DNA of 34,695 bases, taken from the NCBI GenBank assembly GCA_021399345.1, contig JAAFKI010000009.1, positions 1-34,695 of the forward strand, read 5' to 3'. This stretch comes from Candidatus Heimdallarchaeota archaeon (lineage in GTDB: Archaea > Asgardarchaeota > Heimdallarchaeia > Heimdallarchaeales > Heimdallarchaeaceae). Below the pieces are notes generated by a model that was given only the letters and a program-made list of their open reading frames with translations, did not search any database and was not told the DNA's origin. The translations under genes were made by a program, and so were the position numbers. Of this stretch, positions 8,412 to 21,800 are shown piece by piece. How positions within the stretch are numbered: position 1 is the first letter of the stretch; the number at the start of each line of letters is the position of its first letter.

Positions 8412-8439
8412 AGTAAAAACCTTTCTCACATTTTTTACT
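8412..8439. terminator. Hairpin with T-run between convergent Alba and topVIA genes
   Basis: AGTAAAAA (8412-8419) pairs with TTTTTACT (8432-8439) across a 12-base loop. The right arm sits in a run of six T on the plus strand, and the minus strand reads five T through the other arm. The position, 20 bases after Alba and 37 bases after the topVIA stop, suits a bidirectional terminator. Confidence 0.45.
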
Positions 8440-8475
8440 TATATTGAATATTAGGGCTTTTATCCTCTTATTGGT

Positions 8476-9885
8476 TCAGATAAAATCTCCCGTTTCTATT
8501 TTTTGAGGTAAATAGAAATTTGTAATATATTGAGGATCTCTTGCATTTAAGGCTTGTATTTCTGCTTTGTAGCCACTAGCAAGTAATATTTGCAGTTGTT
8601 CTTCCCATCTTGGTTTTCGTTTCACAAACTCTTCTTCCAGCATTAATTTAGATCTGTGGATGTCTTTAGAAGTTAGCTTAAGTAAAGCACTTCTGGGAAT
8701 GTCAAAACCACTTTCTTGAGATAAATCACTTGGAAGTAATCCCAACCATTTGATATTAGGAACAGCTAAATGGCTGGATTCAAAACTTAACGCTTTACTA
8801 CCAACACTGTAAACTCTCATAATCTCAAAACCGTAAGGATCGGCATCCATTATTGCGAATATAGGGATGCTCAAATCATCATTTATTTTCTTAAGGAACT
8901 GTCTTGTAGCTATATCCGGTTGGCCTTTAGCAGTTATTAAAATACTTGGAACATAATCGTAGAAATGATCTTCAGCTAAACGATTGAAAACAGCATCTTT
9001 CTCTATAACCAAACACATTTCTGCATCAGTATCGAAATCGTCTATATCATCAATATTAGGAGAGATAGCTTTCCCAGCACCAATTGCTCTGCAGTCAATT
9101 AAATCTCCTTTTTCCTTGAAGCTAATTCTTCCAACAACTATTCCTTTGGAGGATGCACTCACATTAAGAGAAGACCGAGTTACTTGAAGCATTGCACCGA
9201 GATCTTCAACTAAGGAATCTGAAACAGACTGTTTTTCAAAGGAGTTAACATCCATATAGAAAATATCTCTTTTTGTACTGTGAATGTCTCTAGAAAGAAT
9301 ATTATGTATTATTTTCATAATTATGGTCATTTGTTCAACAGAACTGACAGAAGAAAGGCTTCTAAATTGTCGTTCAATCATCTGTCTACCAATTAACACA
9401 AGTTCTTGTTCTTCATCAAAACCTACATTTGATCCACTTCTAGAAGGAATGTGAAAAGATGCATCATAGGGATTAGCCAAAGCTTGTTTTAGAAAATCTA
9501 AAGCATACTCAACAAGCAAATTATTTGTATCTTGAGATGACTTTGTTTCTACATGAGTTACACCATAAGGCATAAAATATTCCTTTTTCTTTAGAAGATC
9601 TTTCTTTAAAGCTTTAACATTATCCAAAGTAACAGTTTTTTTAACACTTACACTCATTGTAGTTTTTTCTAAAGGATATCTAGATAATTTCCTGGTTGGT
9701 TCAAGTAGATACCATTTTCTGCGACTTCTCAGAAATAGAACGAAAGACCCTCTCTTTAAATCAAAAGTATCTCTCGCCCATCCATACATTTCTCTTGTAA
9801 CAATTTCTTTACTAAAACCTACTGCACGCTCTGTTGCAGGTAAAACTGTTGAATTTGAAAAAATAAAATTACTCATTTCTGTCAT
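8476..9885 (-). CDS. top6A: DNA topoisomerase VI subunit A (Spo11-like) with N-terminal extension
   Basis: A 469-residue catalytic subunit of type IIB topoisomerase VI, which makes the transient double-strand break. The winged-helix 5Y-CAP domain contains STKRDIFYMD with the catalytic Tyr210. The Toprim domain shows VIEKD (Glu295) and DADPYG (Asp347, Asp349), the Mg-binding acidic residues, so the enzyme looks intact. Relatives are usually about 370-390 residues with the Tyr near 100-106. Here about 100 extra residues (1 to ~110) precede it, basic and of unknown fold. ATG 9885 overlaps the subunit B stop as ATGA, with a GGTGGAG ribosome site at 9890-9896. That arrangement couples translation and would favour equal output of the two subunits. 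Confidence 0.95.
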   Translation of the reverse strand: MTEMSNFIFSNSTVLPATERAVGFSKEIVTREMYGWARDTFDLKRGSFVLFLRSRRKWYLLEPTRKLSRYPLEKTTMSVSVKKTVTLDNVKALKKDLLKKKEYFMPYGVTHVETKSSQDTNNLLVEYALDFLKQALANPYDASFHIPSRSGSNVGFDEEQELVLIGRQMIERQFRSLSSVSSVEQMTIIMKIIHNILSRDIHSTKRDIFYMDVNSFEKQSVSDSLVEDLGAMLQVTRSSLNVSASSKGIVVGRISFKEKGDLIDCRAIGAGKAISPNIDDIDDFDTDAEMCLVIEKDAVFNRLAEDHFYDYVPSILITAKGQPDIATRQFLKKINDDLSIPIFAIMDADPYGFEIMRVYSVGSKALSFESSHLAVPNIKWLGLLPSDLSQESGFDIPRSALLKLTSKDIHRSKLMLEEEFVKRKPRWEEQLQILLASGYKAEIQALNARDPQYITNFYLPQKIETGDFI

Positions 9886-12800
9886 TTATCTCCACCCTTT
9901 GAATTAGTTGATGATGTTTTACTCGTCTTTGAAGACGTTTTCTTCTCCCCAGACCTAGTAGCTAAATCTAATAAGGTAGTTTGTTTTGTGGAAGCCTTAG
10001 TTGGTGCTTTCTTCGGTGTCATTTTTGTAACTGGCGGTTTCATAGTAGTAGTTTTGGGGATTGCTTTTGCAACAGGTTTAGCTGTAGCAGGTTTCTTAGC
10101 AGGAGCTTTCTTAGCAGGCTTCTTAGTAGGCTTCTTAGTAGGCTTCTTAGTAGGCTTCTTAGTAGGTGGTTTGGTAGCAGGCTTAGCTTTTATTGTCTTT
10201 ATTTTCTTCAGGGGTAGTTTACTTTTGATTCTCTTAATAGCGATATAACTAAGGTTGGTTTTTCCATCAAGAGTTGATGATGGGTATACTGCAAATTCTC
10301 TAAAGGTTGTTATGCCTAATTGTCTAATCTGTTTAACAACTTCAGCATCAACATCGATTTCGTTAATTGTCTTATTCAGATGCTTCTTTAAATCAGATAC
10401 TTGCTGTAATTTCAAAACAGGTGATTTCTTTTTATCTTCGGAAGGAAACATTATTTCTTGGAGTGATTCAAAGCCCGAATTCTGTAATGAAACTACAGCT
10501 GATGCTTCTAAATAAGGCAATGTATCTTTTACAAGAATTTGATCTTTTTGGGCCAATTTAATTGATTGGTCAGTTAATGTTGATAGATAACTCTTAACCT
10601 GTCTATCAGTAATTTTGATGATTTTTGCCAAATCTTTTGTGTTGTATGCATAAACCCCCCACAAGTTGAAAATACCCTTTTCATACATTGCAAAAACGCT
10701 ACCAGGATTATCTCTAATCATATCTGTCAAATAGTAGACTGGAGAATCAAGTATTCGGTTTATTTTTACCAAGATTGAACTTCTTATTTTAGATGAACTG
10801 GCAAGAATTTCATCGGATATGTTTAGATGAGAAATTGTAGAATACCCAGTTCTAATTAATTGTTTCCTTGAATTTTCGTCAATAAAGCTAACTTTCGAAA
10901 TAGGATATAAACTAGATAAGAGTTGATTAATACTGATGAAATTAAGCTGCTTAATTATGGTTTGCATTGATGTTTGTTGTTTTTCAGTTAAACTTGACTT
11001 GATTTGTTTATTAATATCTGTAGGTAAAACTAGATCTAATACTTGATGGATATTCAAATCTCTTAGCTTCTTAAGGAGAGTTTGATCAAACGTGAATATT
11101 GATAAAGGTGCCCTCAAAGTCGATAGAATCTGTTCGAATTCTTGCTCCAAATTTTGAGCAGATGTTATTTTAACATAATTAATAAGGGATCCAAAAGTTC
11201 TAATTTTCTTCCTTTTTAGAAACTGCAAGTATTCAGTCGTTTTAAAGAAACTACTTAATCTGCTTTGTTCATTGCTTACCGATTGAGTTATCTTATCAAA
11301 TTTCAACACAGATAAAATATCTGAACATAATGCTTTAGATTCTACTTTCTGAGTAGTTTTGCAGAAGGTTAGAAGATCATACACATTGCTCAGTTTCAAC
11401 CTAGTTACTTCTTCTGATTTTCTTTTGTCCTGTATTATACTTGGAAGTACTGTCAAATCAGTTTCCATAACTTTACTTATCTTATTGCAAATAGTCAGAA
11501 CCTTAGAATCACCCTTCTTACTCTGCTCAAGAAAGACTAAAGCCTCTTCTATTGATTTGATATTGCTATTATTGAGAGTATTCACCTCAGTTGTCGTAAG
11601 AAGGGAAGATGGGAATGATGTCATGTTCTGCGATAATTCTTGTAATAAACTTAAAGAGAGGTTTCGAACATTACGCTGCACATTTTTATCAGAAATCTGG
11701 TCGTATAGTTGTTTTCGGGATAACAATAGAAGCTCACTTATCTTCTTATATTTAGTAGAGGATACTTGATGAATAGAATCAGCGGTTAGTTTAGTTAAGA
11801 TTACAGGAGAGCGATTTAGAGAGGAGAAAAGTAATTCAATTGTTGGTTTTATTTTGTCATGTAATTTACGCCAAATTTCATCAAACATTTGTGCATTATA
11901 TTCTTTAAGAAGAAGTAAATATTCAATTGACATTTCTGGACAATGGGATTTCTTTGCACTTGGGTCAATTTTCAAAATGGTACATAATTGTGTCCCTCTG
12001 GAGAAAAAGAAATCTGCTGTTGATACGATTAATTCTTTCTGTTTTTTAGTTATAGCTAGGTTTTCTGTACTATTAATGAGGAAGAGTAACTCAAGTATTG
12101 TTAATGATTCATCGAGTTTAGGTTCATAATTCTTGATATCGAATGTTTGAATGAAATCCATTTTTGGTTTAATTGTCTTAGGTATAGCTTTGTCGGAGTA
12201 GAGGTTTTCTACTAGTTGATCATATGTTTTGTAACCTATATTGTTTAATTTTTCTATATCCTGTTGGGAAAAAATAATATTGGATTTCAAGGAAGGTTCC
12301 CTAATCATATTCTCTACGTTGAATGAACTCCTTATTTTAGGGATATCACTCTGGGGAATTGAAAGAAAAGATGAAAGATCCTTGTCTGAGAGTTTTAAAA
12401 GATCTGTTACAGTATCATTCGATGAGTGAAGTTTCTTCCAAACTTTAAGAGAGATTTTAGGGACCATAATTAGTTTTACAGGTGTTGTAAGTGTCCTCTG
12501 AACCTTATTGATTAAAGTTCTAGAAACGCCATAATCTTCTGATTCAATGGCATAAAGAATTTCATCTATAGTTTGATAATATTCACTAATTTCTTTGATT
12601 GTTTCAGCATCAAATACGCCTAGGGATGAAATATCAGGTCGTTTTCTAATCTGGCTTTTGATTTTACTTAATGTCAATGTTGAAAGTAATGCGAGAACCT
12701 TAGAACCTGTTGGTTTTGCCGAAAACTCGTTCCAATAAGTTTGAGATTTGATAAGAATATCTATAATTAGGAAATTGTTATTCTTGTTAAGGTTCTTAAC

Positions 12801-15800
12801 ATCGCTTGTAGTCAATTTCGACAAAGCTGATAGAGGATGTTTAAGAGTTCTGAGAATTTTCTTGTTAGGTTCTGAGATCTTTTCATAATTCTTATACAAT
12901 TCTGAAAGAAACTCATTTAGCTGCTTAATTTTCTTCTTAGGAATAGATTTAGAAAGTGTAATTAATTCTGTCTCGGAAAAGAGCTGAGCAGCTGTAATAT
13001 ATTCTTTGTCCAATTGTTCATCTACTGAGGCAAACTCTTGTAGAAAAGTAATAATTGTCTTAGTTTCAACCTCATCAACCGAACTAAGAAGGTCTTGGAT
13101 ACTGAAGATTCCTTTGTCATAATATTGCTTCTCGATTTCTGAAATAGTCAATTTGGTTATGTTTGGATAATAGAGTATAGATGTTTCCAGAATTGTTTCA
13201 ATTTTATCTTTGATCTTCTTGAGCTTATTCTCTGAAATTAACCAAGAATAAGCTGAATATTCGTTCAAATCAGATATACTATAAATTCCAATTGACTTTA
13301 GGAAGTCTTTGTCAGTATTAGATAATAAGAAGAACTCACGATCAACTGATTCTATATTTGCATCTATTTTTTGTTTTAATTCTTCATAAATGATTGAATC
13401 TATTGTGGTTGTTATTTTTGATATACTCATTTTTGTTTGAGTTGCAATAGTTTTTGGTGAAACTACTAATAAATCAGATATTGTAAAAATACCTGAACGC
13501 TTCAATCTATTATACTCAGTAGATTCTAAATCTAGAAATCGTAAATTAGCCAATAGATAAGGTGCAAATTTTGAAAACAACTCTTTATCTGTCTTAAAAT
13601 TCGCAGAAGTTAGCAAAGAGGTATAAGAATAATATCCTCTTTTCTGAAGATCTTGTTCAGTTTCAGATAGTGATTTAACAAATCCTACTTCTGAAATTGT
13701 CTTAATTGCTTTTAGGGAAGGAGTAATTTCATCTCGTATTTTCTTCGGATGATCCTTGAAATAAATCAATAAGTCTTCAATGATTTGAAAATTATTACTC
13801 AAACAGTATTCAATTGTTTCATTTGTTAAATTGGGTAAAATACTAACGCTTCTACCTAATCTGTCTCTTAATTCAAGAAGATCAGTGAGTTTAATTTGGC
13901 CTTTAGAAGTCAAATACGTATCAGGAACATAAAGAAGATGATCCACCGTAGATAATCCTGTCTGTAACATCGAAGCTGTAACTGATTTGGCCAACCCTAG
14001 TTCTTCAACCGACATACCAAACTTTTGGATGCCGTATAACTGTTTAATCAGAAAAGTAGGATCAGTTTGCTGATTGGATATCAACTTCTTAAGACTAGAT
14101 GGCCATTTTTCTTGAGGTATTTCTAACAAATCAGTATATGTTAATATTTTTTCGTCAACTAGTTGTTCAATATTCTTTCTGCTCATTTTCAGAACTTTAC
14201 CAATTAATGTAATAGGAGTTTGAAGTATAGAGACTAGTTCTCTGACACTTTGCATCTCTTCTTCAGTTAGAGGAAGCTCGTTTATCTGAAGGTGTGCAGC
14301 CTGTGTAAGTGAAACACACCCGTGTTCCATCAAAACCCTCTTTATTTTATCATTTAGTTTTCCAATAAGTTGTATATCTAATCCAACTAGTTTTGCGTTT
14401 GATTCAAGAACTTCTAAATCAATGTTTAGCTTTATTTCCTCTATTTTTTCTTTACTTACATTCATGAATTGGGATAAATAAGAAACAGGCATAAATAAGA
14501 ACTGAAATACATTTCTTACACCTTTTTGTTTCAATTTCTTAACATTAGATACAGATAAGCCATCTATGGATGCAACACTGAAATTCTTCAGAGAGAGTAG
14601 TATTGACCTTAACTCCTCATACACAGAATGATTTTCAATAATGAGACTATCCAAAGAAAGCAGTTCATCCAAATATAGTACTTTGGCTGTTTTTAGCTTC
14701 CTCAAAAGTTTTTGATCTTTGATGAGATTTAAGTCAGTAAGTTTAAGCGACCATTCTGGAGGTTTAATTTTGAAGATATTCTCATTGACCACTTCTTTAA
14801 ATTTAGAATGAAACTGCTCAGAGAAATATCTAGTATCAGTTGATTGTTTATCATCATCCAGCATTAAGAGAGCAGAAATGATGTTGTTTACCTTCTTATC
14901 TCTAAAAACAGTTAAGTCTTCTAGTTGGAGATCTGATTGATCTACTAACCAGGTAACAGGTTTGAATAAGTTTGATGTAGCAGTACTTAGAAGATTTTTC
15001 TCCTTATTTGTTAATTCAAACAATGGATGGTGCATAAAATCAAAAAGGAATAGAGCGGTAGTTAGTCCATAGGTCTTGAATTTTCCGCGCATTTCTTTAG
15101 GTAAACTAAGTTTTTGTTCGATATATGGGGAAAATGTTTCTGACATTCTAACACTTAGATTGAAGCTGCGTTGAAACTCTCTGATAGCTCTAACTGCTTC
15201 TCTTGGAATATCTTTGAGATCTTGTATATTTGTTGAGATAAGTTCAATCACATGTTTAATCCCCATATTCCAAAGAACTGCTTTGGTTTCAATATCAAAA
15301 TATGAAAGAGAAAGAGTACTCAAGCTCAAGAAACTCACTAACTGCTCAACAAATGATATATTGGTGATTTTTTCTATTCTTTCAGTTTCAGTAAATTGCA
15401 ATAAATGTTCAGGAACAAACCCAAACAAATCCTCAACAGTTTTCTTTGATGGTTCAAAATAAAGATCCCTTAAAATGTTGAGAATTGGTTCATTGAGTAG
15501 CAGTTCAGTTCCCTTTATCAGAGTGAAATTACCCCTTCTAACCTCATTGGTTTCTTTGCTAAATTTCCCACCTAAGGCATTCTTTAATTCTGAGTCATTA
15601 GTGCATAAGAAATCGATAACTCTAAGAATACCCATTTGCGATAATTTTATTTTTGTTTCTGGTGATAACTCCTTAATGCGGTAAATTGATACGTTACAGC
15701 TGTTAAGGAAGTCTCTCAGAACATTATCAGAAACATTAGCAATTGTAAATGCCTGGTAATATTGACTATAGACATCTTGAACCAGATCCCTATCAGATTT

Positions 15801-18800
15801 TAGTAGATAGTTCACAGTTGATTTGGAAAGAACAGGAAAGTCTGTCAGTTTTACTCCCTTCTTTTCTATTTCTTCAAGAAGATTTTCAGAGTTTATCTTA
15901 TCTAGGTACTTTCGTACTTCTGTTTCTTCCATGTCCAGAATTATTGCAATGGTTGAAACATCTTCAGTAATAAATGAAAGTATATCTCCAACTCCAGAAT
16001 AAACTAATTTCTGTACTTGTTGATTATTCAATCCAAGGAAGGCAACTGATGAAAGATATAACTGAACATCACGAAATACATCAAGCTTAACTAAGTGAGG
16101 ATGAGAATCTCTTAATTCAGACATTCTAGAATTGAAATCTTGAATTGAGTTTATACCCAATTGCTTAATTTTCTCAAGATAATCCTCCTCTATCGAAGGT
16201 AACAAATCTAAAGATAAAGCGGTTTCTGCTCTCTTCTCTGCGACTTCATCTAAGGAGAGAATATCTAGTGCATGAAATTCCTTGTAAATTGGATTCTGTG
16301 TTATATGAAATAATTCTTTTTTGTTTAATAAAGCTAAATCTATAACAGAATTAATGTCATAAAATTCTAGCCTTTTAATCTCATCAGAGGCCAAGAAACC
16401 AACAAATCTTATTGAGCCTGAGAGAATTTCCTTCACTTTTGAATAGTTTTCAGCAGGTAAAACTGAAGACACGTTCTGTGTTTCAGCTGAGTAGTAAAGT
16501 GATTCAATATCAAGAATACCTATCTTCTTTAAGGATTCAATATGTTTATCCGTTATGAGTACAGAAGCAACAATGTCATGGGTTTGAGCTTTTTTAAATG
16601 ATTGAATTAATGAATAATCAAGATTATCTTGAATTTCTCTAATATATCTTTGAGGTATTCCTGTTATTTCTGAAATTGTTTTAACTGGTGTTGAGAAGAA
16701 GTCTATTAATGTGTTAATTGAGGATTTACTTAGTTTTAAAGCCAATTCTCTTGGTAATCCCATTGAGGAAATTGGAACAGCCAAATCAGCAACCATGTTA
16801 TTTAAAGAATCAACTTCCTGCAATTTATTATAAAATGGTGCTAAAGCTGAATGTTCAACTAAGTCAATGTCAAATACATCACCAATTTTAGTATTTTTGT
16901 ACTCCTCTCTTCTAATCTTCTTGATTCTATTGAAAAATGGAGTTATTCTGATAGGAAGTTCGAGAAGAGCTCGAATTAGTGTTAAATTATAATTATCAGT
17001 AAGAGAGTGTTTATCTTTTGAGAGTAGAAGTGAAATAACTTTTTTGTCAGTTACAACATCTGAAAGTGTTTTTTCTTCAAAATCTTGAACTATATTCCTG
17101 AAGAATGAAGAATTGTAAACGGATGATGGCAATTTTGCAAAATAATGGAATGCGCGCATTTCTAGCATTTTAGAGGAATAAGTAGAAATTGACCTATAAA
17201 GAACAGGATCTTTTATTTCTTCATCAGGAAGGAAGAGGAGTTGGTGCACATATTTAATATTATTATGTTCCCATACCTCTAGCGAATATTCTGATATTTC
17301 AGTGAAGATTCTTAATGGCAAATCTAGCACCTTTTTAACAGCTGATACTTTTGACCACAAATCTGGGTTTGATGGATAGAATTCTTCCTCTACGACATAG
17401 TATATTTCTTGAATTGTCTGAAATCTTTCAAATTGGATAATTGAATCACGGCTTAACTGTCTTTGTTCTAATTTGTCAAATAACTTTGTTTCTGCAGCAA
17501 ATATTCCCCTATCTTCATATGAAGCTTGTATGGTCTGAGCAGTTAATGAATTTTTTAATGCATTTAGATCTTTAGATGGGATTTCCAGCAATTTAGTTAA
17601 TTTCTGATTCGATGTTAAAATGAAATCAGCTATGGTTGGAATTTTAATTTCTCTTAAAATCTCTGTCTGTTCAAATGTTAGAGAGGGAATGTAGTAACTT
17701 GGCAGTGTAAAAGTACCTAAAATATCAGATAATGCTAATCCTCGCTTAATATTTTCAAAACGTTCATCTGGGATTCCAGTTTTTTCCATTAAATTCTCTG
17801 GTGAGATAAGCATGAATCCTAGTAGTGTTGTAATTTCAACTTTCTTCAGGATTTCAATAAGTTCCTTATCTAGCATATCGGAGATATATTTCAGTGGTAA
17901 GTTCAATACTTGTTTGAATGATTTAATTATCTTCCATGGAAGTTCAGAAACGGTCCATTCACGTTCAGAAGTGGAGAAATAAATGTCTTCAATTGTAACT
18001 AAATTATATTCTTCTAGGATATCAACAATATGTGGCTTAAAGATATCTAGCTCTGAAAGATCTGTTCCAGTGTCACTTATTCTTAAGTTTCTTTGCATTA
18101 ATGCTGCTTCTTTTGGACTAATACCCAAGACAGACTCAAGAATATCCTTCTTAACGATCAGTAAATCAACAATTCTAGAAATTCCGCTATTTCTAAGTGT
18201 ATTCAATTGATCGGTAGAAAGAGTAGAGATTTGAATTTCATCAATTTCCTTTATCGTTTCAGTTTCTTCATCCTGCACTTCTTTCTTAACAACTTTCTCC
18301 CAAGCTACTAATGTGAGTGGTGATCGTAATAGTTTTCTAAACTTATCAATTACATTCCAATGGACTAAAGAAGCAGAAAAAGTTAAGGGGTGGGATAAAT
18401 AGAAAATCTTGTCAACTGAATCATAACCAGCTAGAATCAGTGATTCAATTTCATGAGTGGAAAACCGTTCGGATTCCTCATATTCAAAGGAAATTAAGGA
18501 TTTTAACCGACTTCTTTCTCCCTTGATAAAGAAACTAGTTCCTTTCTGCTCAATTTTGAAATCTTTGAATATATTATTAATTCCATCTTCAGTTTTGTTA
18601 AGAATAGATCCCAATTCTTTTGTTGAGTATTCAAATAATTGATGCATAGCTATAATATTTTCTGTTCGTAAATCTTCATATTCTTGTAAAGTAAGATTAC
18701 CAATTCTCGATATTGGTAAACTTAAAGCTCTTTCAAACTCATCATATTCACTAATCAATAGAACTTGTTTGTTTAAGTCACTTGTTTCCTCAATATCTCG

Positions 18801-21800
18801 ATTCTTTATCATATGATAGAGTTCTAAAATAATTTTTCTATGGGAAGCTGTTGATAGCTCAGATTCAATGATTTCAGGGATAAGGTCTAGAAATTGTCTG
18901 ATGGTAATAATGTTTCTTACATTTAATCTTAGAAGAGCTTCTTTCACTTCCCCTAGTTTCTTGGAGTTCTTAGAGAATAATTGTGCAAGTTCTATAATTT
19001 CAAGCTGGGAAAGCTTGCTCAAGTGATCAATCTTCTTCCATAATCCTTGTGATAAACTAACTTTTTCTGAGGGGTAGAGATAAAATAAATCTTGAAGGGT
19101 TTCATTAGTTTCTCCAAAATAAGAGATTAACCGTGGAAATAGACTGTTCAACTGAGATAGAGGTTTACCGAATGTTTTTCTATTAATCTCAATTTCAGCA
19201 AGAGAAACAACATCTTTCATTGCTTCTATTTCTTCTATTTTGTAACCCAATATACTTGCTAATTCTTCATCAGGCCAGATCAGAAAGCGACCCAAGCAGT
19301 TAATCCCCACTTCTTTCAACAAGTAGGATGATTTTCTAAGTTGTGGGAACGAGAATATGATAGGTGTTCTGAGAATATTTGCTATTTCAAAATATTTCTT
19401 TTTATTCTCTGCTGATAATAAATAAGATTCAGCTGAATTGAAGAACAACTCCTCTAGAACAATAATCCCACATTCTTTTAGTATTTCTTCGTGTCCCAAC
19501 CACTTTGGTAATGGTGTTCCTAGGGTTTTCTTGATCTGGTCAACTTCTCTCTTCTTTAGACCCATTTTTCTTAGTTGCGGTGAAGAATAAGAGAGAAATA
19601 TTGAAGAATTAAAAATCTGGTTTCGGTGCAGTTCTGTTTCGACATTACTAGGTATAATCTTAATATGGCTTGAATTGTGACCTTTTTCAGATATTTGCAG
19701 AGAAAACAAAATTGTGAATTTTGTTTCTTTCATAAGTAGTTCTGCGAGATCGATTAATTTCTTGTCTTGAATTTCTTCAGCTGCAAAATATAACAGCTGA
19801 GCTAAAGATTTGACGCCCTTGGCTGCCAATGATTTAATCATTAAAGCTTCATCATTTTTGAGCTCCTTACTCTCAATAAACTCAAAAGCTGAAAGATTGA
19901 TTGATGGAGATTGTTTAACAAGGAGTTTTAGATAGGTTGAATACAAAATCCTTTCCATTTCTTTAACTTGGACAAGATCATCTGTAGAAGTGTTAATGAA
20001 GCTCTCAATTGTTCTAATTTTTCTCCTATGAAAAGCATTTTTTGTATATCCATCTGTCCAATCGGGAGTCATTTTAGTTATGTTTGTGGCTTTGAAAGTA
20101 GGAAACTTATTTGACATTTTAATGAATACTTCTTTTAAGTAATCAATGAATATCGCAGTTATTTCCTGTTGATAGTTAATCCCATCGGGAAGTTGTGTTT
20201 GATAAATAAATTCTTCAACAGTTAAATCAGCTGCTAGAATTTCATTTGATAGTTTTTTGAAGACTTTGAAAGGTGGGAAGAGATGTTCAATTTTCAATTG
20301 ACCTTTAGCAGTTAAAGAATCAGCAACAAATTTGCTTTTAGGTGAAGTCTTTGAACCATCATTCTTTCTGTTCTGGAGTAAAAGTTGATTAATTAACTCA
20401 TCTTTCTTGTTCTCAAACAATTTCTCTAAAAGACCAGAGACTGTTTTTAATTTTGCAGATTCAGTAGCTAAATAATGGTAACTATTTTGAATCCATCTTC
20501 GATTTAGAGCATCTTTTAATGAAATAGAATTTTTGTCAAATCGTTTTTCTACAGCTCTTGAAACAAAGATTTTAGAGTCAAATTGAGGACTTAGTCCTTC
20601 CTTATCTAACTCAAAAATTGTTCTTAGTTTAATATTGTAAATAGATTTTTCATCAAGTGTTAAAATAGTCATTAAAACCTTATTTGGTGTTAGTAAGAAA
20701 TCAGAAACTGACAAGATATTCTTGTTCTTTAATATATTTTGAGTTGATGTAGAACACCAAATATTTAGACCGAAAAGTCTTTGTCCTAGAGGCATGAATA
20801 ACTTTGCTTTTTTAGAAGATCCATGAGCTAAAGAAGACGCAATTCTATTTTTCTCAAATCGAAAATCAGCCATCCCAATACCTTCATCCTCAATAATCTG
20901 AGAAAGATTTTCTACAATTATAGGTGCAGATTTGACGAATCGTGATAGTCTAGCATGTTCTCTTCGCCTTCTTTTAGCCCTACCCAAGAAGGTCTTTAAT
21001 CTTCTTCCAAGTTGTTGCAGAGCTAATCGTATTTCTTCTTCAATCTCTGGAACAATGGAGATATATTCTTTACTTGTCTCTGGAAAAGGTATTTTTGTAC
21101 TAACTACTGAAACTGTAACAGCTAAAGGATCTGATTGTCTAGTAAGCCCATATTCATTCCATCTTATGGAAGAAACAACATGACTAATAACATCATTACC
21201 TGCACCAAAAATCAAAGGGATTCTGTTTGCATACCGGTAAATTATTTTATTATCTTGAACATTGGTACCTCGTTGTTGAGAAGCTTCTGTAACACCCCCC
21301 CCATAACCTATGGCTGCTTCTACAACAAACGGATGTCCAGAATAAGCTTTTGGTGGTCTAGAAATAGCTTCAGCAAATTTAGGATTTAATTCTTTTTCAA
21401 GACCTCTCTTCAATCTCCCTGCACCGAGAGGAGAAAGTGCAGTCCCTTTTGGTGGATCAAACTGAAAAACTCTATCACGTTTTCGTTTTACTTCTTTTGC
21501 TTCTTGATAGGCTTTCACAAATCCCTCATGTACAATTCTACGTATTTCTTTTGAAGTTAACTCGTTAGGATGTTTATTGGGATCTATTTCTAATAATTGA
21601 AAGAAATCTTCAGCAATTTCTTTGGTTACTCCCATAAATTGATTTGCAAGAAAATCTTTGAGTTTTTTATCATTATTCGCGCTCAATTCTGCTTTGAACT
21701 GTGTGATATCACACCCATATGGATGAATCTTGACAACTTGAGGAGGTGGAGGCATGTCATCTACTACACTCTCAAAAATGAATTCATCAAATTCACCCTC

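Noticed and set aside
9988..10248. Plus-strand frame with repeated FLVG hydrophobic units resembling a membrane protein
   Set aside because: It is the antisense shadow of the 12-bp lysine-tail repeats of the topoisomerase VI B gene; hydrophobicity follows from reversing Lys codons.
10229..20819. The TopVI-B extension as one or more separate genes fused by a sequencing or assembly error
   Set aside because: No stop, frameshift, internal promoter with ribosome site, or composition change was seen at the junction near residue 540-560, and the subunit A gene overlaps the far end as expected for a genuine B gene. Long reads would be decisive.
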